From the NCBI RefSeq assembly GCF_002019695.1, contig NZ_KV917376.1, positions 3,726,282-3,790,281 on the forward strand: a stretch of DNA of 64,000 nt, in the 5' to 3' direction. How positions within the stretch are numbered: position 1 is the stretch's first letter; every line of letters starts with the position of its first letter. Positions 34,077 to 43,793 of the stretch are shown piece after piece. Both the position numbers and the translations under genes were made by a program. The notes under the pieces were generated by a model, which had not been told where the DNA came from, made no database searches, and worked only from the letters and a program-made list of their open reading frames with translations. This stretch comes from Evansella clarkii. Lineage in GTDB: Bacteria; Bacillota; Bacilli; Bacillales; Salisediminibacteriaceae.

Positions 34077-34787
34077 TTATTTCCCACTCGTTAATTCAAT
34101 CAGATAAGCGGATAGTTTTTTTATTTTGCTATCGCTCGACTGATCAAAAGTATATATATCGCAAAAAGCATACATCTTTTCTTCACCATTCTCACTTGGG
34201 GTTTTCATCGTCCCCTCGATGACCGCATTATTTCCCTGAACAATAATATTTTCAATCGCATTCTCTACAGCAACAACATCACGCATCGGCTCAAGCATAT
34301 TACTAGCAGCTTCTTTGCCATCTATTACGGATTCTCCAACAAAATTCCATTGAACATCTTCAGCTAAATTTTCAACAATATAATCCGTATTACCTGTCAC
34401 AAATGCCTCATTTAATCTCTTTACTTTCGCATTTGCAACAGAATCATCCTTTAAATCGAAGCCGAAATAGACCGTGATTTCGCTTATTTTCCCGTCAAAA
34501 AACAAAAAGTGTTCCATATTTTGAAAAGTTGCACCAGACTTTAGAGTACATTCGTATCGAATGATAACTTCATCTCCATCTGTAAATAGATTTTGGATAT
34601 GATATTTCTGTATGTCCCTACAACTTGGCCAACACCTTTCAAAATATGTCTCACGATTGATTTTGTCATCAACCGGGCTGTTAAACGTGAAATCATGGCT
34701 TAACAATCCCTCTAAAGTCTCCCTTTCCTTTGTTTCATACGCTTTAAAATAGTTTCGTACAAGTTCCGATAGATTGAATTGACTCAT
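34077..34787 (-). CDS. Double SnoaL/NTF2-like protein
   Basis: A 236-residue soluble protein made of two NTF2-like (SnoaL) cone-fold domains: about 5-110 (YFKAYETKERETLEGLLSHD, FFDGKISEITVYFGF) and about 120-235 (LNEAFVTGNTDYIVENLAED, VIDGKEA). Such domains bind small ligands or act as isomerases and hydrolases. GGAGGG precedes the ATG. It sits between the AraC-type regulator and the VOC gene on the same strand. No catalytic assignment possible. Confidence 0.7.
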   Translation of the reverse strand: MSQFNLSELVRNYFKAYETKERETLEGLLSHDFTFNSPVDDKINRETYFERCWPSCRDIQKYHIQNLFTDGDEVIIRYECTLKSGATFQNMEHFLFFDGKISEITVYFGFDLKDDSVANAKVKRLNEAFVTGNTDYIVENLAEDVQWNFVGESVIDGKEAASNMLEPMRDVVAVENAIENIIVQGNNAVIEGTMKTPSENGEEKMYAFCDIYTFDQSSDSKIKKLSAYLIELTSGK

Positions 34788-34910
34788 TCGTTTATCCCTC
34801 CATTAGTATTTTACCGATAGGCTTACACTACCTGGTTAGTAAAAGGCATATTAAAAGCCAAGTTTTCCATATTCTAGCACGTTAAGCAGTGCAATATTTC
34901 TTAAAAATTG

Positions 34911-35690
34911 CTATTGTTTCAGATTTAAAAAGTTTTTCATAAGTAGCGGTAAAGAAATAAGAATTGGAGGGTCATCCAGGCGTGGTTCACGAAGTGTAAT
35001 GTTTTGTTTGGGTATTTTTATCTTTGAATTAACTTTAATTGGAGTGCTGGCTTTTCCACGTAAATTTTGATTGGGGACAAGTATCTCATTCGACTTCATC
35101 TCCCAAGTAACTGCAGTTACCATTAAGTAGTAAATACCTGGCCGAACATGTGGAAAGATAAAATCTCCTAACGATGTGAGTATGGTGCCATATTGAGGAA
35201 GACCAGCAGGAATTGGTTTGGTGAATAATCCAACTAAAATAACACCATGAAAGGGAATTTTCGCTTCAATGGATCCCTCTACTATATTAGAATGTGCAGC
35301 CATTATTGATTGGTGTGACAAATTGGTGTGAGTTTTTAAGGACTTCAAATACTTATTGATGTGTGAGGGGGATTTTCTGAATTGGGAAGGCGAAATACCG
35401 ACTCTTTCTGTGAATCGGGTCGTAAAGGTACCTAAGCTTTGTTGTCCAATTTCCATACCAATATCACGAATTGTTAATTCGGTATTCAATAGTAAGTCTT
35501 TTGCTCTTTGAAGTTTTAACGAAGATACGTAATGATGAGGTGAAAGACCAGTTCTTTGTTTAAAAATACGCGAAAAATGATAAGGACTATATCGCGCATA
35601 ATCTGCTAAATGGGAAAGTGACAGCGGACCATCAATATTATTATGAATATATTTGATCACTTCATCTATTTCGGAATAGATATGATTCAT
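34911..35690 (-). CDS. AraC-family transcriptional regulator
   Basis: A 259-residue regulator with the AraC DNA-binding pair at the N-terminus (about 8-105: IHNNIDGPLSLSHLADYARY, GLSPHHYVSSLKLQRAKDLL, IGMEIGQQSLGTFTTRFTER) rather than the more usual C-terminus. The C-terminal about 130 residues, a possible ligand-binding part, are beta-rich and proline-rich and do not match a family I can name. It is 123 bp upstream of the SnoaL-like gene on the same strand, its likely target. Confidence 0.8.
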   Translation of the reverse strand: MNHIYSEIDEVIKYIHNNIDGPLSLSHLADYARYSPYHFSRIFKQRTGLSPHHYVSSLKLQRAKDLLLNTELTIRDIGMEIGQQSLGTFTTRFTERVGISPSQFRKSPSHINKYLKSLKTHTNLSHQSIMAAHSNIVEGSIEAKIPFHGVILVGLFTKPIPAGLPQYGTILTSLGDFIFPHVRPGIYYLMVTAVTWEMKSNEILVPNQNLRGKASTPIKVNSKIKIPKQNITLREPRLDDPPILISLPLLMKNFLNLKQ

Positions 35691-36065
35691 TTATCCCTTT
35701 TCTCCTATCATTATACTTTTCTTTAACCATAGCTTAACTCAATACATGTTTTGTTGGAATACATTTACTTTCATTTCACCTATATTTTTTTAGATAAAAG
35801 AGATTTCATGAAGAAAAATTAAATAACCCTGGAAGTAAGTTTTGAGCGATAGCCTCTATGGGACAAAAATAACTTCAAGTATATAAAGGACATTAATATG
35901 AGCAATTTTAATGAAGGAATATTCGCTTATAGTACAGATCTGCTAACAAATTTCAATGTAAACTCCCATTAGTGGCAAAGTGTTTACAATTCTTTTCATC
36001 TGAAAAAAGAAGAACGTTCCTTCTCATGACAGGAACGCATTCACTACAAGAATATAAAATCCTTC
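35691..36065. other. Intergenic stretch with terminator
   Basis: No gene seen. It carries the terminator of the deacetylase at 36003-36038 (minus strand); the rest is AT-rich. Confidence 0.4.
36003..36038 (-). terminator. Deacetylase gene terminator
   Basis: The stem GCGTTCCT / AGGAACGT on the minus strand is followed by TCTTCTTTTTT, about 30 bp after the stop at 36066. Confidence 0.7.
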
Positions 36066-36779
36066 TTAAAGTCCATATTCTAAGAGTTCTGAAATTGTTA
36101 CAAATGTATACCCTTCTTCTTTTAAAGTACTAATAATACCTTCCACTGAATTGAGAGATTCTCTTCTGCTTTCATACATGACATGCAACAAAATGATGGA
36201 ACCAGGTTTTATTTTTTCTGCTACATAGTTTACGATTTCATCAGCATCATCAGCAACTTCGGGATAAGATTCAGGCTCTATATTCATAAAAATAGTATCC
36301 CTGTCTTGCCTGGATAGATAATACGGCAGCAAAACTAACCTTCTTCCATACGGCGGACGGAAAGTGATTTCTCCCTCATAACCGATTTCCCGTATTAATT
36401 CATCTGTTTTATCTATTTCATCTTTTATAAAAGATGGAGATTTAAAAACCATTCTTTGATGAGAATAAGAGTGATTTCCAATTTCGTGTCCTTCATCTAC
36501 TATTTTACTCGCATCATCAAAATATTTTTCAATCTCATCTCCTGTTAAGTAGAAAGTGCCTTTCACATCATGTATTCTTAATATATCTAATATTTCATGT
36601 GTATTTACCCCAGGCCCATCATCAAAGGTTAAAGCTACAACTTTCTCGTCTGTTTCTACACTGGTAACTAAACCACCAAAAAATTGGAACGTTCTTGATT
36701 GAGATAATTCATTTAATAAATAACTTACAGCAATCAGGATTATGATGGTTATGCTGCAGATTTTAATTATTTTTTTCAT
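36066..36779 (-). CDS. Membrane-anchored polysaccharide deacetylase
   Basis: A 237-residue NodB-domain protein. An N-terminal hydrophobic segment (about 5-24) is a signal anchor, so the domain works outside the cell. Motif 1 is ALTFDDGPG, motif 2 HEIGNHSYSH with two metal-binding His, motif 3 RPPYGRR; a late IILLHVMYES supplies the usual C-terminal His. Likely removes acetyl groups from peptidoglycan or chitin-like glycans. Single gene with its own terminator; GGGGGAC before the ATG. Confidence 0.85.
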   Translation of the reverse strand: MKKIIKICSITIIILIAVSYLLNELSQSRTFQFFGGLVTSVETDEKVVALTFDDGPGVNTHEILDILRIHDVKGTFYLTGDEIEKYFDDASKIVDEGHEIGNHSYSHQRMVFKSPSFIKDEIDKTDELIREIGYEGEITFRPPYGRRLVLLPYYLSRQDRDTIFMNIEPESYPEVADDADEIVNYVAEKIKPGSIILLHVMYESRRESLNSVEGIISTLKEEGYTFVTISELLEYGL

Positions 36780-37595
36780 AAGTCCCCCATAATTAAACGA
36801 TATTCCACTTATTTTACTGTTTTCTTTTCAAAATAGAGTATTGTGTCTTCCTGATTCTGGCTCTTCATACACACTTTCCTCTAGTATCTTCTATCTATTA
36901 TAGCAGACGAATCAGGAAATTCTCCTTCTGCTTCCTAAAAGCAAAAATGCAACACTGAACAACAGCATTATTACTAAAGGGACAGCCAGCTCTTCCACTG
37001 CACATGAAAGGAAACACACCCGCATCGCTTCTGAAAATATGCGTACCCATGGCTTTTACAACCAGATGGTTGCATCAGGGGGAGAGCCTGCTTGGCGGAG
37101 TAGCATTTATAAGATCGAAAACATACAAGGCATTCACCTTAAATGACGTGGCAGGTCTGGGAAATCGTTTCCAGATTCTAAAAGGGCTGGATGAAGAATA
37201 GTGTGGAGAAAAATGAAGAACAGAATGAGTATAATTCACAAACAGCAAGCTTAACTCAGAAAAAACACTTTTTGTAACCCCCCCCATCAGGGATATTTAC
37301 TTGCAGTTTTCCTATGGAGGAAGCATTAACTTTAATGATTTTATAGTAGCCATATTATCTAATTATGAAAAAAGATAAGCCCCAAATTGAGTATGCACTC
37401 AAAATGGGTAACTTATCTTCTTATCCCGGTGTACCAGTCAATTGCGACCATCAGTCATTTGGAATACCAGCTTTCAGTATCCTTTTTCTTAACCTTTCTC
37501 TCGCCCAATTACATTATCTTTTTGCTTTCCACATTCAGAAATCAGCTAACATATATTTAAGGTAGTCTCATTACTCAATGATTAAGTATTTCAAA
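36780..37595. other. Intergenic stretch, no supported gene
   Basis: A plus-strand frame of 65 codons (37004-37201, ending AGLGNRFQILKGLDEE) looks slightly protein-like but has no ribosome site or recognised family; it may be a gene remnant. Copy 3 of the dispersed hairpin is at 37368-37417. Confidence 0.35.
37368..37417 (-). terminator. HAD gene terminator, hairpin repeat copy 3
   Basis: The arms GATAAGCCCCAAATTGAG and CTCAAAATGGG(-)TAACTTATC enclose a 6-nt loop, with six A on the left giving a T-run on the minus strand. It is the best-paired copy of the three and lies about 180 bp after the last gene of the sorbitol operon. Confidence 0.6.
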
Positions 37596-38267
37596 TTAAG
37601 AATTATAGCATTCCACAACTTCATTTATTAATTCTTCTAAACTTCTATCTGACATGGAATTTAGTTTAATATCATGATTTTCAAAAGGTAACTTAGCTGT
37701 AACTTTATTAGGGACGATGACACAGGAAGCACCAGCTGCTTTTGCTGCCTTTAACCCGTTTAAAGAGTCTTCAAAGATAATAGTCTCGTTTGCATGAACA
37801 CCAAGAGTAGATAATGTTTTATTGTAGAGCTCAGGATCAGGTTTCACTTTTTCTACATCATCTCTTGTGTGAATAACGTCAAAGTATTTAATAATATCGA
37901 ATTTCTCTAAATGTCCTAATACCCACTCTCTAGTGGAACTTGAAGCTATTCCTAATTTTAAGCCTTTTTCCTTTGCTGATTCTAAGTATTCTTGTACACC
38001 ACTACGTAATTTTTCTTTTTTCATAGCTTCAGTTATTTTGGCTGTCAACTCTGCCTGCATTTCTTTGAGGTCAACGTTTTGAGCTGAATTTATTTTCAGA
38101 TGGTTAAAAGGATCAAAATCAGCAAACGAACTTCCTACACACTGAACATATAAATCTAACGGTAAATCGAGTCCATGGGATTCATAAATTTCACAGAAAG
38201 CATGATATTGCACTGTCTCTGTATCAATTAATAAGCCATCACAATCAAATATAAGTGCCTTTATCAT
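37596..38267 (-). CDS. HAD-superfamily sugar phosphatase-like hydrolase
   Basis: A 223-residue haloacid dehalogenase-type hydrolase with nucleophile motif FDCDGLLIDTE (first Asp attacks phosphate), cap domain, motif II GIASSSTREWV, motif III Lys in KVKPDPELY, and motif IV IIFEDSLNGLKAAKAAG. It resembles beta-phosphoglucomutase and sugar-phosphate phosphatases. It is last in the sorbitol operon, 62 bp after the aldolase-like gene, so its substrate is probably a polyol or hexose phosphate. Substrate not determinable from sequence. Confidence 0.8.
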   Translation of the reverse strand: MIKALIFDCDGLLIDTETVQYHAFCEIYESHGLDLPLDLYVQCVGSSFADFDPFNHLKINSAQNVDLKEMQAELTAKITEAMKKEKLRSGVQEYLESAKEKGLKLGIASSSTREWVLGHLEKFDIIKYFDVIHTRDDVEKVKPDPELYNKTLSTLGVHANETIIFEDSLNGLKAAKAAGASCVIVPNKVTAKLPFENHDIKLNSMSDRSLEELINEVVECYNS

Positions 38268-38329
38268 TTTATTCCTCTCCTATCCACTCTTCAAATAGCA
38301 TTGATTATTTTGATTTAATATGAATACGA

Positions 38330-39007
38330 CTATTTATAAAATGGAACAGAATTTTCCCCAAATGCCTTCTTCCAATCTGAGCTGAATTGGTTCACGCTCC
38401 ATTCAGTAAGTAAATGTTCTTGAATTCCGTCAATCATATCCGGGCTTGCTGTTATTGCATGACTACCATTTAATGCAACTTGTTTGATTTGATCAACATT
38501 TTTAAAGCTGGCACCTAATACTTTTGTTGAAAGCTGATAAATGTTAAATAAGTTGACAATTTCCCCCACTACTTTTGTTCCATCAACAGAAAGGTTACTC
38601 ACGCGATTGACATACGGGGCGACATAATCAGCTCCAGCCTTTGCTGCCATCAATGCTTGTAACGGGGTAATAACAGCTGTTGCAGTCAACTTCACTCCTT
38701 CTTGATGAAGTGTTTTCATCGCTTTAATTCCCTCAGGTATTACAGGAATTTTCACGTAAACATTTCCATCTAATTGATCAGTTAATTGCAATGCTTCATT
38801 AACAATATCATTTGCTTCAGTGGATAACGTTTGAACATGGAGCGTTTTTTCATATCCAATATGACGCTTAATCTCCTGAACGAGAGGCAGAAAGGTTTCT
38901 TTTTCTTTCGCAATAATAGTGGGATTCGTTGTGACCCCGTCGATCGGATAAAGATCAATCAACCTGCTTATCTCTTTAATATTTGCACTGTCTATAAGTA
39001 TTTCCAT
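38330..39007 (-). CDS. Fructose-6-phosphate aldolase / transaldolase-like
   Basis: A 225-residue TIM-barrel protein of the small transaldolase (FSA/TalC/MipB) subfamily. The N-terminus is MEILIDSANIKEISRLIDLY and IDGVTTNPTI; the Schiff-base Lys is in VYVKIPVIPEG (about residue 86). Homologues either act as transaldolase or split fructose-6-phosphate to dihydroxyacetone and glyceraldehyde-3-phosphate. Since the operon makes fructose-6-phosphate from sorbitol, either role would fit. Starts with GAAGGGAG upstream. Confidence 0.82.
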   Translation of the reverse strand: MEILIDSANIKEISRLIDLYPIDGVTTNPTIIAKEKETFLPLVQEIKRHIGYEKTLHVQTLSTEANDIVNEALQLTDQLDGNVYVKIPVIPEGIKAMKTLHQEGVKLTATAVITPLQALMAAKAGADYVAPYVNRVSNLSVDGTKVVGEIVNLFNIYQLSTKVLGASFKNVDQIKQVALNGSHAITASPDMIDGIQEHLLTEWSVNQFSSDWKKAFGENSVPFYK

Positions 39008-39114
39008 TGTTAGCTCCCTTCTTTTTCGACAGATTATAAAATAAGCTTATTAGAATAAGCAGTGAAGGACACCTCCACTGCTACATTTTTCATCTAAACA
39101 ATACGTAAAACATA

Positions 39115-39480
39115 TTATCTCCTAATAATAGAAATTGTTGCCCCTTCGTTTATTGGCTCAATTGGCTGATCCTCTAAAACTAGCGTTCCAGGCAAATCTG
39201 CATTGTTTTCCCCATTAAACTTAAGAGTAATATGTCCTAAATCCTGAAGGTTTTTATTCACTGCATCACCTACCGCAGTAACTTTATACTCTTTTTCATT
39301 CAGGAATAAGCTGTCGCCTGTTTGAATTTCTCCGTCCAATTGGTTTTTAGCATGAAGAACACAATATTCCTGCAATTCTTCCGGAGCACCTTCTTTAAAC
39401 AAAATCACCATTTTTTCCCCATAAAATTCTTCAACTAATGGGCCAACTTTTGAGACGTTCGTTTCATAAATTGTAGTCAC
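39115..39480 (-). CDS. srlB: PTS glucitol/sorbitol IIA component
   Basis: A 121-residue soluble PTS protein. It matches the PTSIIA glucitol family in length and layout; the likely phosphorylated His is in EYCVLHAKN (about residue 43). It receives phosphate from HPr and passes it to the IIB domain during sorbitol uptake. It starts with GTG at 39480, with GAAGGAG in front. Located between the IIB gene and the aldolase-like gene. Confidence 0.85.
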   Translation of the reverse strand: MTTIYETNVSKVGPLVEEFYGEKMVILFKEGAPEELQEYCVLHAKNQLDGEIQTGDSLFLNEKEYKVTAVGDAVNKNLQDLGHITLKFNGENNADLPGTLVLEDQPIEPINEGATISIIRR

Positions 39481-39552
39481 ATATATTCACTCCTTCACAA
39501 ATATTTTATTTCAGATGTAACCTCCTAGTTATACAGGTTATATCTATATCTT

Positions 39553-40599
39553 TTAATAATCAGTAAATAACATGAAGCTTGCGAGCCAGGCGACAAAGAC
39601 GGTAGGCGCCCCGGTGAGGAACCTTGAATACAGAACGGAAGGCACCCCGACTTCTACTGTTTCAGTTTCTGCTTCCGCTAACCCTAAACCGACTGGGATA
39701 AAGTCCGCAGCAGCTTGTGAGTTAATTGCAAACAAAGCAGGTAACGCTAGTTGTGGCGGGATGTTACCTTGTCCAATTTGTACACCAATTAATGTTCCTA
39801 CAACTTGTGCGATAACTGCACCAGGTCCTAAGAACGGGGACAGTAACGGGAATGAACATACTAACGCAATAAGTAATAACCCAGGTAAAGAACCAGCTAG
39901 CGGCGATAAGATAGTTGCAAATAAATCACCGATCCCGGAATATAAGATAACCCCGATTAACATAGCAACGAAAGCCATAAATGGCAGTATCGTTTTTACA
40001 ACGGTATCAATTGTTTCTCGTCCTGCCTGGAAAAGAGTATTAACGATGTTCCCCATGAACATGCCGACTTTAACCATTAACCCTTTTGGCTCTGTTTGTT
40101 CACTTATTTTTTTGTTTGTGCTATACTTTTGCTTAGATGTACCTTCAGTTTCTACTAAAGATGCTGATTCTGATTTATTTTCTTCTTCATTATGTTGCAC
40201 AGGTGTTGCCGCACCTTCGTGCAACATAATATTTTCTTCTTTAACCCCAGAAACATAAATATCTTCTGTTATATACTTTGCTAATGGCCCACTTTGCCCT
40301 GTTTGCATAATATTGATCGTCTTAATACGCTTTTGTGGGTAAATACCGCATCGCAATGTGCCACCGCAATCAATAATGACACAAGCAATCTCTTCTTCCG
40401 GAACCTTTGTTTTAAACCCATCTACTAATTCTGCGCCTGTTAAATTTGCAAGCTTTGTTGCAATACCAGGCTTACTTCCTCCAGTTATATAAACGATTTT
40501 ATTTTGCGTTTCACTCGGACTGATGACAAGTGGTCCGCCAAACCCGCCAGAACCTGCATGAACAACTGCTGATTGAAACGTTTCTACTGTTGCTGACAT
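39553..40599 (-). CDS. srlE: PTS glucitol/sorbitol IIB(C) component
   Basis: A 348-residue protein. The N-terminal IIB domain begins near [20 protein letters not shown], with the phosphorylated Cys in [14 protein letters not shown] (about residue 78). It is followed by a linker rich in Glu/Ser and a C-terminal membrane part with several helices (about 200-345). It phosphorylates sorbitol to sorbitol-6-phosphate at the membrane with the separate IIC protein. The gene follows IIC by 12 bp. Confidence 0.88.
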   Translation of the reverse strand: MSATVETFQSAVVHAGSGGFGGPLVISPSETQNKIVYITGGSKPGIATKLANLTGAELVDGFKTKVPEEEIACVIIDCGGTLRCGIYPQKRIKTINIMQTGQSGPLAKYITEDIYVSGVKEENIMLHEGAATPVQHNEEENKSESASLVETEGTSKQKYSTNKKISEQTEPKGLMVKVGMFMGNIVNTLFQAGRETIDTVVKTILPFMAFVAMLIGVILYSGIGDLFATILSPLAGSLPGLLLIALVCSFPLLSPFLGPGAVIAQVVGTLIGVQIGQGNIPPQLALPALFAINSQAAADFIPVGLGLAEAETETVEVGVPSVLYSRFLTGAPTVFVAWLASFMLFTDY

Positions 40600-40611
40600 T
40601 TTGCTCCCTCC

Positions 40612-41157
40612 TTAAAGTTCAACTTTATCTTTTAATATAACTCCTTGTTGTTTTGCAACATAGGCAGTTGTGAAATCTGTAACCCATCCTCTGAAAAAGT
40701 TAGTAATAATACCAACTATGAAATAAAATAATGCCAATTCAGCTACTGGCAGACCTAATGTTGTTATTCCAGCTGCAACTCCTAAGAATACGAATAGTTC
40801 TCCTGGATTGACGTGAGGGAAAAGCCCATTATGAGTGTGACAGGAAAAAGATGCTGAAGCATAGTAGCTTGGCTTATATTTTTCCGGCAGGAATCTGCCT
40901 AAAGATAATGTCATTGGATTTGCGAAGAAGAAAGTACCAACAACTGGTAATACAAAATATCTTGTAAAAGGATTCTTCCCTGATTTTTTCGCTAATTTCT
41001 CTACTCGCTTAGTACCTACTAACTTAACGATGGCATTCATGGCAACTAATAAACAGATTAATAATGGCACAATCCCAGTTACTAAATCTATAAACACTTC
41101 TCCACCCTGCTCAAACATACCCATAAAGCCGGATGCTAAATCTGTTAAAAAGTTCAC
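40612..41157 (-). CDS. srlA: PTS glucitol/sorbitol IIC component
   Basis: A 181-residue membrane protein with about four helices and the conserved [20 protein letters not shown] and [20 protein letters not shown] segments of the glucitol IIC2 family. Forms the sorbitol channel with the membrane part of the IIB/C protein. Start GTG at 41157, GAGGAGG upstream. Directly follows GutM (20 bp). Confidence 0.88.
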   Translation of the reverse strand: MNFLTDLASGFMGMFEQGGEVFIDLVTGIVPLLICLLVAMNAIVKLVGTKRVEKLAKKSGKNPFTRYFVLPVVGTFFFANPMTLSLGRFLPEKYKPSYYASASFSCHTHNGLFPHVNPGELFVFLGVAAGITTLGLPVAELALFYFIVGIITNFFRGWVTDFTTAYVAKQQGVILKDKVEL

Positions 41158-41177
41158 TTTTGTTCCTCCTCTTGCCC

Positions 41178-41612
41178 TTATTTTTTAAATATTGATATCA
41201 TTTTTTCGAATAAAGTTTTCTTTGGCTTTAATTCACCTCCTTTAGAAATAATGTCATAACTGGCTACCGCATCTTGAATGGCTGCAGCGGTTAATCGGTG
41301 AAACTGATTTAAGTCTTCTTGTTTCAATTTCAGTAAATGCTTATTTTCTAAGCCTTTCATCGGTTTTACACGAGCTAACACAGTAAGCCCTTCCATTTTT
41401 CTGGCATCGATTATTTCATTTTTACTATTAATCGCCAGCATAACTACTGTACCGGCAGTTAACATCCCTTTTCTTCTTCCAATCGCCACTCTGCCTTTTG
41501 CTCTCATTTCAATATAATTTTGGTTGAAGTTTTTTATTTGGAAAAAACCAAATACACTTTGCACCAGCCATGCCAGTGCCATTAAACCACCTAGTAACAA
41601 AATGACTTCCAT
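41178..41612 (-). CDS. gutM: GutM-like sorbitol operon protein
   Basis: A 144-residue protein with one N-terminal membrane helix (about 1-22) followed by [33 protein letters not shown] and a C-terminal helical region. This is the GutM family, described as an activator of glucitol operons in enteric bacteria, here membrane-anchored. The start is put at ATG 41612 because AAAGGGTG lies six bases upstream; 14 further codons to 41654 have no ribosome site. Confidence 0.82.
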   Translation of the reverse strand: MEVILLLGGLMALAWLVQSVFGFFQIKNFNQNYIEMRAKGRVAIGRRKGMLTAGTVVMLAINSKNEIIDARKMEGLTVLARVKPMKGLENKHLLKLKQEDLNQFHRLTAAAIQDAVASYDIISKGGELKPKKTLFEKMISIFKK

Positions 41613-41675
41613 ACTCGACACCCTTTTCTCTTTCCTAAGTAATCCAAAAGACATACAGAAATGCAGGATTAGTTA

Positions 41676-43592
41676 TTAACCTTTTTCATAATGTTTCATA
41701 AAGTCATCATAATCAGTACACTTTATTAAATTACTCAATAATGCCTTGTCGTTTGCTGTTCGAATGATCTCATCATATATCTTCACTAATAAATGTTCTG
41801 TATTTATCGATTCCTGCTCTGGTACACCTAATAGAAAAACGAGTTTTACTTTTTTGTTATCTGCCGTGACTGCCTTAGGAAAGACTCCGATAGCGAGCTC
41901 TATTTTACTCGACAACGTGTTATGGGTATGCGGGAAAGCGATATAATTATCGAAAACCAACGACCCTTTTTTCTCACGTTCAATTAATCTTTTATGGAAA
42001 CCGCTGTCAAAAGTCCCTTTGTCAATTAATGACTCGACCATGTCATAAATATTTTCTTTATAACTTTTCTCACTGTTTAAAACAAAAAACTTATCCTTAT
42101 CTACTAATTTTTTAATAAATGACGAATGAAGATCGTTATTAGTGAACGGAAGGTGATGTACATACATTACTTCTTCTATTTTTTTTGCAACACTGTGCTC
42201 ATCAAAAATTTCATTGATCATAACAATTGGAGTTTCTGTTTTTACTCCTAATTTAACAGTAGAAAAGATAATGTCATACTCACTTAACAGCTCTTTTGAA
42301 ATATCCACATCAGAATATAAATCTATTTCAGTATTTTGCTTCAATACTCTTTCAAGTTGCATAGATACTAATCTGGATGTTCCTCTTCCAGTACCGCAAA
42401 CCACCGCTGCTTTGTTAATCTTTTTTACTTCGCTCTCACTTTTAGCGATAAAAATCCCAAAATAAAATGCGATATAACCGAGTTCATCATCCGTAACTTT
42501 AACTTTATATTCTCTTTCAATAACGTCACCAGCCAGTTCCGCCAATTTAAAAGCAAGTGGATATTTCTCTTTAACTTCAGCTAATAATGGATTTTTCAGA
42601 CGCAAACCATAAAGAAGCCGATTCAGCATAAAGGTTAGATGATATTGCAAATCTTCAAAAATTGTTTCGTTCTCCAGAATCACTTGTTTATTGAAACCTA
42701 ATTGCTCAACAATGTTATTTAACAATCGAGTTACATCTTCCGGGATAGTAATGTCAGCCATTGTACGATTATTTGTAGGTGTTCGCCGACCAGCAATTGG
42801 TATTGTTATAAACAAGATTTCATACTCTGGTATTTTAATCGGCAGCTTCGCCTCAATTATTTCTACAATATTTTTAGCGATTTTGTAATCATTCGTATCT
42901 ATTAATTCTTTATGCTTTTCACTTAGCTCAACGAGTGGGTGATCTTTAAGCATACGGTCCAGCATCACATTAACAAATTGCAGTAATGCTGATTGCGTTG
43001 TTGATTCTAAATCATACTCATTGGAGATCCTCACAATTTCGTTTTTCACATCTTCGTCTAATGCAAAATCTTCGAACAAAAAGTCGTATATATTATCTAA
43101 AATGAAGAAACGTAAATTGATTTCATTACCATCCAGAAAAATTCCATGGCTTTGTTTTCCTACAATCGACAGGTTATATGCTTCCAGAGATACCTTTGCT
43201 TTCTTCAATTCGTTGACTAGCGTACTCCTGCCAATATTCATTTCGTGAGCAAGTTCATCCATTGTTACCAGGTTTTCTTTATTCAGTAAGCGGTCAAAAA
43301 TATATGCGATTCTTCCTTTCGGTGAATCAGAAGACTTGCTCTCTGCTTCCATGTTCTCGATCAAACTTGCAAACTTTTGTTCATCTTCAACTTTTAAATA
43401 AAAACCTTTACCTTTTTCATTGACAAACACTGCTATGCCGTTTAATTCACTATTTAACTGCTTTATATCATTACGAATAGATCTCGTGCTGACACCTAAT
43501 GTCGAGGCTAGGTAATCAATTGAAGTATGTGGTTTTTTTCTTGCTATATTAATTATCTGGACGATTCGATCGTCTAATGAATAGTTAATCAC
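41676..43592 (-). CDS. PRD-domain transcriptional activator of the sorbitol operon
   Basis: A protein of about 638 residues. From the N-terminus: HTH domains (IVQIINIARKKPHTSIDYLA, STLGVSTRSIRNDIKQL, then MNIGRSTLVNELKK), two PTS regulation domains (about 195-410) with conserved His regions, a glucitol-type IIB-like domain (AAVVCGTGRGTSRLVSM) and a C-terminal IIA-like domain (NYIAFPHTHN). PTS phosphorylation of its PRD and EII domains couples its activity to sorbitol uptake. The start is taken as GTG 43592 after GAGGGTGG; longer readings lack a site. Confidence 0.82.
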   Translation of the reverse strand: MINYSLDDRIVQIINIARKKPHTSIDYLASTLGVSTRSIRNDIKQLNSELNGIAVFVNEKGKGFYLKVEDEQKFASLIENMEAESKSSDSPKGRIAYIFDRLLNKENLVTMDELAHEMNIGRSTLVNELKKAKVSLEAYNLSIVGKQSHGIFLDGNEINLRFFILDNIYDFLFEDFALDEDVKNEIVRISNEYDLESTTQSALLQFVNVMLDRMLKDHPLVELSEKHKELIDTNDYKIAKNIVEIIEAKLPIKIPEYEILFITIPIAGRRTPTNNRTMADITIPEDVTRLLNNIVEQLGFNKQVILENETIFEDLQYHLTFMLNRLLYGLRLKNPLLAEVKEKYPLAFKLAELAGDVIEREYKVKVTDDELGYIAFYFGIFIAKSESEVKKINKAAVVCGTGRGTSRLVSMQLERVLKQNTEIDLYSDVDISKELLSEYDIIFSTVKLGVKTETPIVMINEIFDEHSVAKKIEEVMYVHHLPFTNNDLHSSFIKKLVDKDKFFVLNSEKSYKENIYDMVESLIDKGTFDSGFHKRLIEREKKGSLVFDNYIAFPHTHNTLSSKIELAIGVFPKAVTADNKKVKLVFLLGVPEQESINTEHLLVKIYDEIIRTANDKALLSNLIKCTDYDDFMKHYEKG

Positions 43593-43793
43593 ATTACCAC
43601 CCTCTAACAAAACCTGACTTATCGCCAAGTTCTTATAACGAATACTTTCCTGGCGTTTTACAAGCATTCTATAATGTATAAAAAGTAAAACACGTGACTC
43701 ATCATACATATAAAGCAAATTAATGTAAAGGTTAGGTACTAGTGCATCATTTGCCTCGTTTATTTTACCGTGATACGTAAATTTCCTGATGAT

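Noticed and set aside
37004-37201. 65-codon plus-strand frame with a protein-like ending
   Set aside because: No ribosome site and no recognised family; at most a remnant.
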